Positions 26,169 to 34,622 of a stretch of 64,000 nucleotides of DNA are shown here, piece after piece (within the stretch, counting starts at the first letter, position 1; every line of letters starts with the position of its first letter). The notes beneath the pieces are model-generated. The model was not told the origin of the DNA, made no database searches, and worked only from the letters and a program-made list of their open reading frames with translations. This stretch comes from Hydrotalea sp. (lineage in GTDB: Bacteria > Bacteroidota > Bacteroidia > Chitinophagales > Chitinophagaceae), in NCBI GenBank assembly GCA_022402565.1, contig JAKRSC010000026.1:1-64000 (forward strand). Direction: 5' to 3'. The position numbers and the translations under genes are program-made.

Positions 26169-26504
26169 TTATTCACCCAAAAACTGGGTTTGATCGGGTA
26201 ATGTAATTTCAATAGTTCCGCCACCATCTTGCAACACGCACTGACAACCTAACCTAGAGTTTAGGCGCGGATTAACAGCTCGGTCAATAAAGTCCTCTTC
26301 CTTGTCACTTAGCTCTTCTAAATGTTCCATTCCTTTCTCAACATACAAATGGCAGGTACTGCAAGCACAAACTGCTCCACAATTATGGTGCAGCTCAATG
26401 CCATTGTCTAAGCAAACTTCTAATAAAGAATCACCTGAACCAATGTTTTCTAAAGTAACAGGCTCCAAACCCTTCTGTTCAAATTGTATGTGAATTGTGT
26501 ACAT
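26169..26504 (-). CDS. fdx: [2Fe-2S] ferredoxin, ISC type
   Basis: Electron carrier for iron-sulfur cluster assembly. The 111 residues have cluster ligands C42, C48 and C51 in HNCGAVCACSTC and C87 in RLGCQCV, the same numbers as E. coli Fdx. The acidic stretch HLEELSDKEEDFID is the usual partner-binding helix. It is followed 11 bases downstream by iscX. The DUF2520 gene lies 98 bases upstream on the same strand, so this gene may have its own promoter in that gap. Confidence 0.95.
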   Translation of the reverse strand: MYTIHIQFEQKGLEPVTLENIGSGDSLLEVCLDNGIELHHNCGAVCACSTCHLYVEKGMEHLEELSDKEEDFIDRAVNPRLNSRLGCQCVLQDGGGTIEITLPDQTQFLGE

Positions 26505-26602
26505 AGCCCTATTTTGGGCGCAAAACTATCTGAAAGTATGCTTGCGAAAAAGTCATGTTTTCCCTTTTATCTTCGAAATGGGGAAAAATTATCCTTTATC
26601 TG

Positions 26603-27382
26603 CTACTTATTTTGCTCAAAACTTGCAACTATTTGCTCGCTGAACACTTTGTATAATATTTTCAAATCGGTTTCATTCCCTAGTAAGTCCATTTGCTGTT
26701 GCATCACGTGCTTGTCGTTTCTTCTTGCTGGTCCAGTTAAATGTTCCAATCCCTGCCCTTCCATGACTTGATGTAATACATTTCTCATGATTGGGTACAG
26801 TAAGTGGGTAGGTAGTTGATTTTTTTCAGCAAACTCAATAACACGCCCACCTAGGTATTGAGAAAAATTAGCCAACATTACTGCTGTTACATGTAGCTTT
26901 TTGCGTTGATCTACATTCAATTCAACTACTTCACCTCTTAACACACCAGCCAAATCATGCAAAGGCTCCGCCATCTCCTTCTCTTTAAAATCTAATATAG
27001 ATGGAGCACCATATAAAGCAGTATTTTTTTGAATAGATTGCATGATCCACCATACAGCTGGAAAGCGAGAAGAAGCTGATAAAACATCAACAGATATTGT
27101 TCCGGCAGTATGAATTAAAGGTTTATTGGCAAAAGGGAACTGAGCTGCAACAGATGCAATAGCATCGTCTTTCACACATATTATATATGCATCGGCGTTT
27201 GGATCTAGCTCATCCATTTCTGATGTAAACGACACATGTAACATATTACCCAATTTTTTGGCTGCTTCTTCGTTTCTACCCCAAACTTGTAATATAGTTC
27301 TACCACTATCCCGAAGGACTTGTGTAAGCGCATGTGCCACATTACCTGTTCCTAATATCACCAACTTGTTATATTTACGCAT
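26603..27382 (-). CDS. DUF2520 / Rossmann-fold NAD(P)-binding oxidoreductase-like protein
   Basis: Protein of 259 residues related to F420- and NADP-dependent dehydrogenases. The N-terminal Rossmann fold shows LVILGTGNVAHALTQVL (GxGxxA) and WGRN at the end of the second strand; the C-terminal helical DUF2520 domain covers about 130-255 and includes HVTAVMLANFSQYLGG, typical of this family. Substrate unknown. The start codon abuts the start codon of the divergent hydrolase gene (CATATG at 27380-27385), leaving no intergenic base. It begins the run of genes toward fdx, iscX and the KdsC-like gene. Confidence 0.88.
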   Translation of the reverse strand: MRKYNKLVILGTGNVAHALTQVLRDSGRTILQVWGRNEEAAKKLGNMLHVSFTSEMDELDPNADAYIICVKDDAIASVAAQFPFANKPLIHTAGTISVDVLSASSRFPAVWWIMQSIQKNTALYGAPSILDFKEKEMAEPLHDLAGVLRGEVVELNVDQRKKLHVTAVMLANFSQYLGGRVIEFAEKNQLPTHLLYPIMRNVLHQVMEGQGLEHLTGPARRNDKHVMQQQMDLLGNETDLKILYKVFSEQIVASFEQNK

Positions 27383-28255
27383 ATGAAGTTGAAATTAGCA
27401 CAAAGAGTTGTAATTGGATATTACAAAACCAAATTGAAAACCCTAGCCCTCCTTTCGCCCAAAAAAGCTGCTGAGGCTTCGTTCCAACTGTTTTGTACCC
27501 CCTATAGCGGCAAACCTAAAAGAAAAGCTCCTCCTATTTTTCATCATGCTGAAAAGCTCAAACTTGAAATAGAAGGCTTGCAGGTTAGAGGCTGGCATTG
27601 GAAAGCAGATCATTCTAACGGCAAAACCATTTTAATTGCACACGGATTTGATAGCTGTGCTTATAAATTCGATAGATATATTGCGCCGCTAAAGAGAGAA
27701 GGATTTGATGTTGTTGCTTTTGATGCTCCTGGACATGGAACAAGTGAGGGTAAAATTCTCAATGCCAGAATTTATCGTGATTTAATCTTAAAAGTTCATA
27801 ATGAACTGTTTCCATTAAACGGTATTATGGCTCATTCTTTGGGCGGATTAGCAACATCTTTGGCAGTTGAGCAGTTACAACCTGCCGAACGCCCTCCACT
27901 TGTACTAATTGCCCCTGCTGTAAATACAGTTCGAGCACTGGATAATTTCTTTACTTTCTTACCACTGGGCAATATCATTCGCCAGGAAATGGAACTCTTA
28001 ATTGAGCAAATTGGTCAACAACCCGTATCCTATTATGCTACAGATAGAGCTGTTTTATCTATGACTCAACCTGTTATGTGGATTCATGATGAAGAGGATG
28101 ATATTTGTCCATTTGAAGATGTGCAAAGCATCTATCAGCAAGCACCTAAGCACGTTGATTTTGTAATAACCAAAGGTCTTGGGCACAGCAGGATTTACAG
28201 AGAATCCAAGATCAAAAAAGAGATCGTTGCATTTTTGAAAGATAAGAATAGCTAA
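27383..28255 (+). CDS. Alpha/beta hydrolase
   Basis: Cytoplasmic alpha/beta-fold hydrolase of 290 residues, probably an esterase or lipase-like enzyme. ILIAHGFDSCAYKF is the oxyanion-hole region, VVAFDAPGHGTSEG the loop after strand 4, and MAHSLGGLATSL the nucleophile elbow (Ser in H-S-L-G-G, with Ala instead of the more common Gly before His). The acid is probably in HDEEDDICPFED and the histidine in GLGHSRIYRE. No signal peptide. It starts directly opposite the DUF2520 start codon. Substrate unknown. Confidence 0.9.
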   Translation: MKLKLAQRVVIGYYKTKLKTLALLSPKKAAEASFQLFCTPYSGKPKRKAPPIFHHAEKLKLEIEGLQVRGWHWKADHSNGKTILIAHGFDSCAYKFDRYIAPLKREGFDVVAFDAPGHGTSEGKILNARIYRDLILKVHNELFPLNGIMAHSLGGLATSLAVEQLQPAERPPLVLIAPAVNTVRALDNFFTFLPLGNIIRQEMELLIEQIGQQPVSYYATDRAVLSMTQPVMWIHDEEDDICPFEDVQSIYQQAPKHVDFVITKGLGHSRIYRESKIKKEIVAFLKDKNS

Positions 28256-28386
28256 ATTTTTGATGTATTAAATTGATTTCCAAATAGATACCGATATTAA
28301 AAATATAGAGTACGAATGCTATTTTTGATTTTTTCGCATCATTTATTGGATCCTTGCTTTAATATTGCAACCATACCAACCCAGCC

Positions 28387-30957
28387 ATGAGTAAAAATTT
28401 ATTAATAGTTGAGTCGCCTGCCAAAGCAAAAACCATTGAAAAAATTCTTGGAAATGATTTCGAGGTAAGGAGCTGTTACGGTCATATTAGAGACCTCGAA
28501 AAGGATGATATGGGCATAGATGTTCTCAATAATTATGAACCTAGATACAAAGTTCCAGATGATAAAGAAAGGGTTGTTAGAGAGCTAAGACAACTTGCTA
28601 AAAAGGCTAAGGAAGTATGGTTGGCATCGGATGAGGACCGCGAGGGGGAAAGTATTAGTTGGCATCTTGCTGAAGTACTTGGACTAGACCCAGAAACTAC
28701 TAAACGAATTGTATTCCACGAGATTACCAAACCCGCTATTCAAAAAGCAGTTCAAAATCCGCGCACTATTAATATGAATTTAGTTAAGGCACAGCAAGCA
28801 CGCCGTGTACTTGACAGATTGGTTGGTTTTGAATTGAGTCCAGTTTTATGGAAAAAAATAGGAATGCAAAGAAGCCTCAGTGCTGGAAGAGTTCAGAGTG
28901 TGGCGGTTCGATTAATTGTTGAGAGAGAAAGGGAGATTAATCACTTTGTCTCGGAAAGTCATTTTAAGATTGTAGGACAATTCACTGCAAATGATGGAAA
29001 TAGAAATTATAATTTTCAAGCAGAAGGCCCTTCGAAACAACATTCAGAAAAAGAAGCAACTGCTTTTTTAGAAAAATGCAAAGGTGCCCAATATACAGTA
29101 GAACAAATTCAGGTGAAACCTGCAAAACGAACACCTGCAGCACCATTCACTACTTCAACTCTACAACAAGAAGCAGCTAGAAAATTAGGATACAGCGTAA
29201 GTAAAACTATGTTGATTGCTCAAAAGCTTTACGAAAGCGGTCAAATTACTTACATGCGTACCGACAGTGTGAACTTAAGTGATACAGCTCGAGCAGATAT
29301 TCAAAGAGAAATAGAATCGCAATACGGAGATCAATATTTTCAACCTCGTAGGTACAAGAATAAAAACGAGAGTGCACAGGAAGCACACGAAGCTATTCGT
29401 CCTACTTATATGAATCAGCATACAGTAACAGATCCGGAGAATAGAAGACTGTATGAACTCATTTGGAAGAGAACTATTGCCTCACAAATGAGCGACGCTG
29501 CATTTGAAAAAACAGTTGCTTCAATAGGTATTTCTACTCAACCCGAAAAGCTAACAGCCAGTGGAGAGGTTTTGAAATTTGATGGCTTCTTGAAGGTATA
29601 TATGGAAGGAAAAGACGATGAGGACGAGGATGAAAAAGAAGGTATGCTACCTCCACTTGAAGTTGGACAAAATGTGACGATGCTCCAATTATTAGCTCAA
29701 GAAAAATTTAGTAGACCAGCTGCTAGATATACAGAAGCTTCCTTAGTAAAAAAACTAGAGGAACTAGGCATCGGCCGTCCTTCAACTTATGCGCCTACCA
29801 TTTCAACAATTATGAAAAGAAATTATGTTGAAAAGCGCGATAAGGATGGAACAACAAGACCAGCAATTACCTGGACTCTAGAAGCTTCTGGTGAAATAAG
29901 CAAAGAGGTAGTAATGGAAAACACAGGAGCTGAAAAAGCGAAACTGTTTCCAACCGATTTAGGCAATTTAGTGACCGACTTTTTAAAGCAACACTTTGAA
30001 AAGGTGATGGATTACAGTTTCACCGCAAAAATTGAACAAGAGTTTGATGAAATAGCAGAAGGCAAGCTGAGGTGGAATAGTATGATTGATGGGTTTTATA
30101 AGCCTTTTCATCAAAATATTGAAGAAACCCTTGAGCATGCAGAAAGAGCCAAAGGTGAACGAGAATTAGGTATTGAAGAAAGTACAGGAAAGAGAATTAT
30201 AGCAAGAATGGGTAGGTATGGTCCAATGGTGCAAATAGGTGATGCTACCGATGAGGAAAAACCTCGCTTTGCAAAGCTAAAATCTGGACAGAGTATTGAA
30301 ACCATCACCCTTAATGAAGCAATGGATTTATTCCAACTTCCTAAAACGCTTGGAGAGTTTGATGGACAAGAAATTTCGGTTCATATAGGAAGGTTTGGGC
30401 CTTATATAAAGTTCGGAGAACAATTTATTAGCCTTCCAAAAGGAGAAGAACCTTTGGATGTAGACCTAGAAAGAGCACAGGTATTGATTGCTGAAAAACA
30501 ACATGCAGATGCCCCTATTGCAATTTATCATGATGCGCCTGTAACCAAAGGTAAAGGACGGTTTGGTCCTTTCATTAAATGGAATAATATGTTCATCAAT
30601 ATACCTAGGAAGTATAATTATGATGCACTTAGTAAAAACGATATTGAGGAATTGATTGAAGCGAAAATGGAAAAAGAGGCCAACAGATTTATTCAACAAT
30701 GGCCTGCGGAAAAAATTTCTATTGAAAACGGGCGATGGGGTCCTTTCATTCGCTTTGGTAAACAAATGCTTAAACTAGGTAAAAAAGCTGATGGCTCAAA
30801 GTTTGAAGCACAAGATTTGCAAGAAGTTTCTTTGGAAGATGTTAAGAAAATGATTGAAGCGCAAGTCCCAGGTGCTTTTGATAAGAAATCCAAGAAACCA
30901 GCAGCAAAAAAATCTGCTAAGCCTGCCGTAAAGAAAGCTGCTAAGAAAAAAGCATAA
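28387..30957 (+). CDS. topA: DNA topoisomerase I (type IA)
   Basis: Relaxes negative supercoils by single-strand passage. The 856 residues begin with the TOPRIM domain (LLIVESPAKAKTIEKIL, ASDEDREGESISWH), then the type IA core with the catalytic tyrosine in YMRTDSVNLS, and end in four glycine-aromatic C-terminal repeats (GRYGPMVQIG, GRFGPYIKFG, GRFGPFIKWN, GRWGPFIRFG). No Cys4 zinc finger is visible. The last 25 or so residues are almost only Lys, Ala and Pro, like a histone H1-type tail that would bind DNA without specificity. A strong terminator follows. Confidence 0.97.
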   Translation: MSKNLLIVESPAKAKTIEKILGNDFEVRSCYGHIRDLEKDDMGIDVLNNYEPRYKVPDDKERVVRELRQLAKKAKEVWLASDEDREGESISWHLAEVLGLDPETTKRIVFHEITKPAIQKAVQNPRTINMNLVKAQQARRVLDRLVGFELSPVLWKKIGMQRSLSAGRVQSVAVRLIVEREREINHFVSESHFKIVGQFTANDGNRNYNFQAEGPSKQHSEKEATAFLEKCKGAQYTVEQIQVKPAKRTPAAPFTTSTLQQEAARKLGYSVSKTMLIAQKLYESGQITYMRTDSVNLSDTARADIQREIESQYGDQYFQPRRYKNKNESAQEAHEAIRPTYMNQHTVTDPENRRLYELIWKRTIASQMSDAAFEKTVASIGISTQPEKLTASGEVLKFDGFLKVYMEGKDDEDEDEKEGMLPPLEVGQNVTMLQLLAQEKFSRPAARYTEASLVKKLEELGIGRPSTYAPTISTIMKRNYVEKRDKDGTTRPAITWTLEASGEISKEVVMENTGAEKAKLFPTDLGNLVTDFLKQHFEKVMDYSFTAKIEQEFDEIAEGKLRWNSMIDGFYKPFHQNIEETLEHAERAKGERELGIEESTGKRIIARMGRYGPMVQIGDATDEEKPRFAKLKSGQSIETITLNEAMDLFQLPKTLGEFDGQEISVHIGRFGPYIKFGEQFISLPKGEEPLDVDLERAQVLIAEKQHADAPIAIYHDAPVTKGKGRFGPFIKWNNMFINIPRKYNYDALSKNDIEELIEAKMEKEANRFIQQWPAEKISIENGRWGPFIRFGKQMLKLGKKADGSKFEAQDLQEVSLEDVKKMIEAQVPGAFDKKSKKPAAKKSAKPAVKKAAKKKA

Positions 30958-30978
30958 GAAAAAATATGATGAAATTAA

Positions 30979-31014
30979 GAAGCCCTACAAAGAAAATTGT
31001 AGGGCTTCTTTTTA
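30979..31014. terminator. Bidirectional intrinsic terminator
   Basis: A perfect 13-base stem (AGAAGCCCTACAA at 30979-30991 with TTGTAGGGCTTCT at 30998-31010, loop AGAAAA) followed by TTTTA. It lies between the convergent topA and desaturase genes and can serve both. Confidence 0.88.
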
Positions 31015-31030
31015 TATTCAGATCAGCGGT

Positions 31031-32110
31031 TTACGCCACTTGATGACTTGGCTTTCCCATTTCTTTTAAAAAGGATACATGTGCAACAATTGCTGTTCGC
31101 ATAGTAGGATATTCGATGTAAGGCAGGTTATATTCTGCACAAACTTTCTTCACAATTTGACTAATAGCGGGATAATGTACGTGAGAAATCTTTGGGAATA
31201 AGTGATGCTCAATTTGAAAATTCAAGCCACCTACTAACCAACCAATCACCTTATTACGAGTTGCAAAATTGGCTGTTGTTTTAATTTGATGAATTGCAAA
31301 CTCATCAGGCATTTTATGAGTTGCAGGGTCGGCTTCCGGAAATTCAGTATCTGCTACCGTATGCGCCAATTGAAATACAATACTCAAAATAAAACCCGCT
31401 ACTAAAGTGAATGATAAAAATCCAATCATCCAATTCATAAATCCTAGCATTGCAATTGGAATTACAACAAACATAGCAATATGATACACTTTAATAGCCC
31501 AGAAGCTAGTGTGATTTCTCCAGTTCATTTTTTTCAAAGGAACAGAACCAATTTTTCCAGTGAAATACTTTTTGAAATCGGCAAAGAAAATCCAAAAAAT
31601 GTATAGCAACATATATAGTACCCAAAAGTACACATGCTGCGCTTTGTGAATTAAAAAGTGCTTTTGCGTTGGAGCTAGTCGCATCAAAATTCCAACTTCA
31701 ATATCATCATCAACACCGTCAATATTTGTGTAGCTGTGGTGAATCATATTGTGCTTTATGTCCCACATAAAATGATGCGCACCTAACATACTACTGCAAT
31801 AAGATGCTAAGCGATTAAGCCAAGGATATTTACTAAAACTACCATGACTACCATCATGCATAACATTAAATCCAATACCAGCAGCCAGGGCGCCAAGCAA
31901 TAAACATTCTGGAATAGCAATATACCAAGCTGGGGTAAAAAATAAAACGTGTACGTACACAGCCCAAAACAGAACTACCAGAATAACTGCCTTTGTATAT
32001 AAAGTAAGATTTCCTGTTGGCAATATTTTGTTTTCTTCAAAGTAAGCTTGCACTCTCTTTCTTAGTTCAGCATGAAGGGAGGGCTGAACGGCGGGAAATT
32101 TAGGGGTCAT
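31031..32110 (-). CDS. Membrane fatty acid / acyl-CoA desaturase
   Basis: Di-iron membrane desaturase of 359 residues. Histidine boxes: HDGSHGSF at about 106-113, HNMIHHSY at about 135-142, and QIEHHLFP at about 299-306. The glutamine in the last box is typical of front-end (delta-5/delta-6-like) desaturases, although no cytochrome b5 domain is fused. Hydrophobic pairs lie at about 45-95 and 165-245. It would introduce a double bond into membrane fatty acids. A promoter with CTTG-N19-TACATTTA lies just upstream. Confidence 0.92.
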   Translation of the reverse strand: MTPKFPAVQPSLHAELRKRVQAYFEENKILPTGNLTLYTKAVILVVLFWAVYVHVLFFTPAWYIAIPECLLLGALAAGIGFNVMHDGSHGSFSKYPWLNRLASYCSSMLGAHHFMWDIKHNMIHHSYTNIDGVDDDIEVGILMRLAPTQKHFLIHKAQHVYFWVLYMLLYIFWIFFADFKKYFTGKIGSVPLKKMNWRNHTSFWAIKVYHIAMFVVIPIAMLGFMNWMIGFLSFTLVAGFILSIVFQLAHTVADTEFPEADPATHKMPDEFAIHQIKTTANFATRNKVIGWLVGGLNFQIEHHLFPKISHVHYPAISQIVKKVCAEYNLPYIEYPTMRTAIVAHVSFLKEMGKPSHQVA

Positions 32111-32123
32111 GTGGTTATTTTCG

Positions 32124-32154
32124 TAAATGTAGAAACTGAGGTTGAAGATGCAAG
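32124..32154 (-). promoter_or_regulatory. Promoter of the desaturase gene
   Basis: On the minus strand CTTG (32154-32151), 19 bases, then TACATTTA (32131-32124). This matches TTTG-N19-TAnnTTTG at six of eight positions. It sits 13 bases before the start codon. Confidence 0.5.
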
Positions 32155-32264
32155 GTATTGTTTAACGAAAATCATGAAACGTTAAATTTTTTGAATATTG
32201 CTTTTGTGAATAAGTTTTTAATCCACATATAGGGATAAATCGAAAACAATAAAAAATCAAAATA

Positions 32265-32272
32265 TAAGTTTG
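32265..32272 (+). promoter_or_regulatory. -7 box of the SirB1-like gene
   Basis: TAAGTTTG is an exact match to TAnnTTTG and lies 18 bases before the ATG at 32291. No TTTG is found at the expected -33 position, so the promoter is only half supported. Confidence 0.4.
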
Positions 32273-32290
32273 TAAAGGTAGCGTACTACT

Positions 32291-33151
32291 ATGCATGAAA
32301 ACCGTGAGCTAAAAGCTTTATTTACCCTATTGGATGACCCAGATGAGTCGGTATTCCATTCTGTTTGTAACAGAATAGTGGAATATGGCAAACCAATTAT
32401 TCCAAACCTAGAGCACTTGTGGGAAATTACCCCTAATGAAGAAGTGCAGGAACGAATTGAAATGTTGATTCACCGCTTGCAGTTTTCCGATGTATTACAA
32501 GATTTCGCAGAATGGAAAAGCAGGCCTTATCACGATTTGCTTCTTGGTACATTGTTGGTTGCAAAATGTCATTATCCCGATTTACATTCAGCCCCAGTTT
32601 ATCAAGATATTGAAAAAATGAGGCGCACCATTTGGCTTGAGTTAAACAACTACCTCACTCCTCTAGAGCAAATTCATGTAATTGGAAGTATCCTTTTTAA
32701 ATACTTTCAGTTTCAAAGTCAAGAAAACAACTACGATCAACACGACCATTTCTTTATCCATAAAGTACTACCTTCTAAAAAGGGGAATAGCCTTTTAATA
32801 GGCATTGTTTTTCAACTAATGTGCGAACTACTTGATATTCCCGCTCGATTAATTCCAATACCTGGACAAGTAATTTTAGCCATTCCAGATGCACACTCAG
32901 AGGCTATTTCGGCACAACATCAAATTCTTTTTTTTGTAGATGGGGCAAATGGTCAAGCCTATTCACATAAAGATATTGAGGAATATCTGCTGCGGATATC
33001 TTGTGTGCCAGAAGATCGCTACTTTACACCTATGTCAAATTTGGAAATAGTAGAACAGCTATTAAAAGAAACCGCCGAATGCTTCAATCAACCCCATCAG
33101 TTATACAAAAAGGATGAGCTGCTCCAAATTGCTCGTTTACTTGCTAGTTAG
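32291..33151 (+). CDS. SirB1/transglutaminase-like family protein
   Basis: Soluble protein of 286 residues resembling the SirB1 / transglutaminase-core-2 family, whose function in bacteria is unclear. The core is at about 95-215: an opening helix (IEKMRRTIWLELN), a long segment ending KKGNSLLIGIVFQLMCELLD, then IPARLIPIPGQVILAI, which corresponds to the family's RRGIPISLS...LGLPGHFL pattern. No classic transglutaminase Cys-His-Asp triad is evident. The first 70 residues look like HEAT-type helices. A -7 box lies just upstream. The gene is alone before csaA (53-base gap). Confidence 0.75.
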   Translation: MHENRELKALFTLLDDPDESVFHSVCNRIVEYGKPIIPNLEHLWEITPNEEVQERIEMLIHRLQFSDVLQDFAEWKSRPYHDLLLGTLLVAKCHYPDLHSAPVYQDIEKMRRTIWLELNNYLTPLEQIHVIGSILFKYFQFQSQENNYDQHDHFFIHKVLPSKKGNSLLIGIVFQLMCELLDIPARLIPIPGQVILAIPDAHSEAISAQHQILFFVDGANGQAYSHKDIEEYLLRISCVPEDRYFTPMSNLEIVEQLLKETAECFNQPHQLYKKDELLQIARLLAS

Positions 33152-33204
33152 ATATATCCTACTTCAATAAAATATTCGAGCCAAAATAAACGTTTAATTT
33201 CCCA

Positions 33205-33552
33205 ATGAGCGAAGAAAAGGCAATAGCCTCTTGGGAACAATTTGAGCAACTTGATATAAGAACTGGAACAGTTCTTTCTGCCGAACTATTACAAGGTGCA
33301 AAGAAGCCAGCATATAAATTGCAAATTGATTTTGGTGCAATTGGAATAAAAAACTCTTCTGCGCAAATTACCCAACACTACACACCCGAACAATTAATTA
33401 ACACAACCATTATTGCCATTATAAACTTTCCTGAAAAAAGGATAGCTGGATTTAAAAGTGAATGTCTTGTTTTAGGTATTTATAAGGAAGACGAATCTAT
33501 TGTTCTTCTTAGACCTTCACAACCAGTAAAAAATGGCCTTAAAATTGGATAA
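33205..33552 (+). CDS. csaA: tRNA-binding protein, CsaA-like
   Basis: A single OB-fold tRNA-binding domain of 115 residues, similar to the domain at the C terminus of methionyl-tRNA synthetase. It shows the expected DIRTGTVLSAEL strand, KPAYKLQIDFG and the C-terminal ECLVLGIYKEDESIVLLRP. CsaA has been linked to protein export and chaperone activity, but its real role is uncertain. Its stop overlaps the start of the ogt gene by one base (TAATG), so the two are translated together. Confidence 0.9.
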   Translation: MSEEKAIASWEQFEQLDIRTGTVLSAELLQGAKKPAYKLQIDFGAIGIKNSSAQITQHYTPEQLINTTIIAIINFPEKRIAGFKSECLVLGIYKEDESIVLLRPSQPVKNGLKIG

Positions 33553-34049
33553 TGACACCACTCTATTATACATACTACGAAAGTCCAATAGGTATCATGC
33601 AAATTGGAGGAACAGAACACATGATCCACGAAATAAAATTTGTAGATCACAAAGATCATTTATTGCATGGAGAGCCGGGAGTTGGGGAAATCATGCATAT
33701 ATGCACAGAGCAATTAATTGAATACTTCAGTGGAAAAAGACGTGTGTTCGATATTCCTATTGTTCAAGAAGGAACAGAATTTCAACAAAAGGTTTGGGGA
33801 CATTTACATGAAATTGATTATGGGAAAACAATCTCTTACATAGATTTAGCTAAAAAAATGGGAGATGCTAATACAACTCGAGCTGTTGCAAATGCAAATG
33901 CAAAAAATCGTATAGCACTCATTAATCCTTGTCACCGCGTCATTGGTAGCGATAAAAATCTTACTGGTTATGCATGGGGGTTATGGCGAAAAAAATGGCT
34001 ACTACAACATGAATTTCGGATTATTCATGGCATCCAAACATTATTCTAA
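33552..34049 (+). CDS. ogt: Methylated-DNA--protein-cysteine methyltransferase
   Basis: Suicide enzyme that repairs O6-methylguanine by moving the methyl group to its own cysteine. The 165 residues contain the invariant active-site motif INPCHRVIG (reactive Cys) and the helix-turn-helix region with TISYIDLAKKMGDANTTRAV, which inserts the arginine finger; the tail is GYAWGLWRKKWLL. The N-terminal domain is short, as in other Ogt proteins. It is coupled to csaA by a one-base overlap. Confidence 0.94.
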   Translation: MTPLYYTYYESPIGIMQIGGTEHMIHEIKFVDHKDHLLHGEPGVGEIMHICTEQLIEYFSGKRRVFDIPIVQEGTEFQQKVWGHLHEIDYGKTISYIDLAKKMGDANTTRAVANANAKNRIALINPCHRVIGSDKNLTGYAWGLWRKKWLLQHEFRIIHGIQTLF

Positions 34050-34061
34050 CCTCTACTCTAT

Positions 34062-34556
34062 TTACTGCAAGTGAGATCCGTTAAAACCAAAAGGTAACAG
34101 CTCTGAGCATTTATCAAAAATCCAAACGGGACCTGTTAAGCCCCCCAGAATTAATCGGATTGGCTGATTTAATCGAATCTCATATTCATTTAATGCTTGT
34201 CGGCAAACACCACAGGGTGAAATTGGAACTTGACTCTTTCCGTTTTGAGGTTGGTAGGTAATTGCCATTGACTCAATAGCTACACCAGGATAAATTGAGC
34301 TAATTGCCGATAGCAAAACACGCTCTGCACATAATCCAACAGGAAAACTAGCATTTTCTTGATTAGTACCAGTGAGTATTTTACCATTTGCTAACCTAGC
34401 TGCAGCTGATACTAAAAAATTAGAATAGGGTGCATATGCATTTTTTAAAGCACCTTTTGCTTGTTCAAATAAATCAAAATCATTCTGAGATAAAGTCGAT
34501 TGCTTTTCAAATTCCAAATATTGGATTTGCACTATTTTTTTTTCTTCCATAGACAA
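34062..34556 (-). CDS. cdd: Cytidine deaminase
   Basis: Converts cytidine and deoxycytidine to uridine forms in pyrimidine salvage. The 164 residues include an N-terminal extension of about 25, then NAYAPYSNFLVSAA, and the zinc site ENASFPVGLCAERVLLSAI with the first Cys after the catalytic pattern, followed by SPCGVCRQAL, which gives the other two Cys ligands. This is the Cys-Cys-Cys homotetrameric type. It is convergent with ogt (12-base gap). It starts 17 bases past the hairpin that ends lepB. Confidence 0.93.
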   Translation of the reverse strand: MSMEEKKIVQIQYLEFEKQSTLSQNDFDLFEQAKGALKNAYAPYSNFLVSAAARLANGKILTGTNQENASFPVGLCAERVLLSAISSIYPGVAIESMAITYQPQNGKSQVPISPCGVCRQALNEYEIRLNQPIRLILGGLTGPVWIFDKCSELLPFGFNGSHLQ

Positions 34557-34568
34557 AACAGTTTAGAC

Positions 34569-34598
34569 AAAAAGTCCCCACTGTAGCACAGTGAGGAC
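34569..34598 (-). terminator. Intrinsic terminator downstream of lepB
   Basis: GTCC and GGAC at 34574-34577 and 34595-34598 enclose an inner CACTG/CAGTG stem with one mismatch between them. On the minus strand it is followed by TTTTTG, so it ends lepB transcription before cdd, which then needs its own start. Confidence 0.75.
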
Positions 34599-34622
34599 CC
34601 CGTTTCGGCAAATGAAATTACA

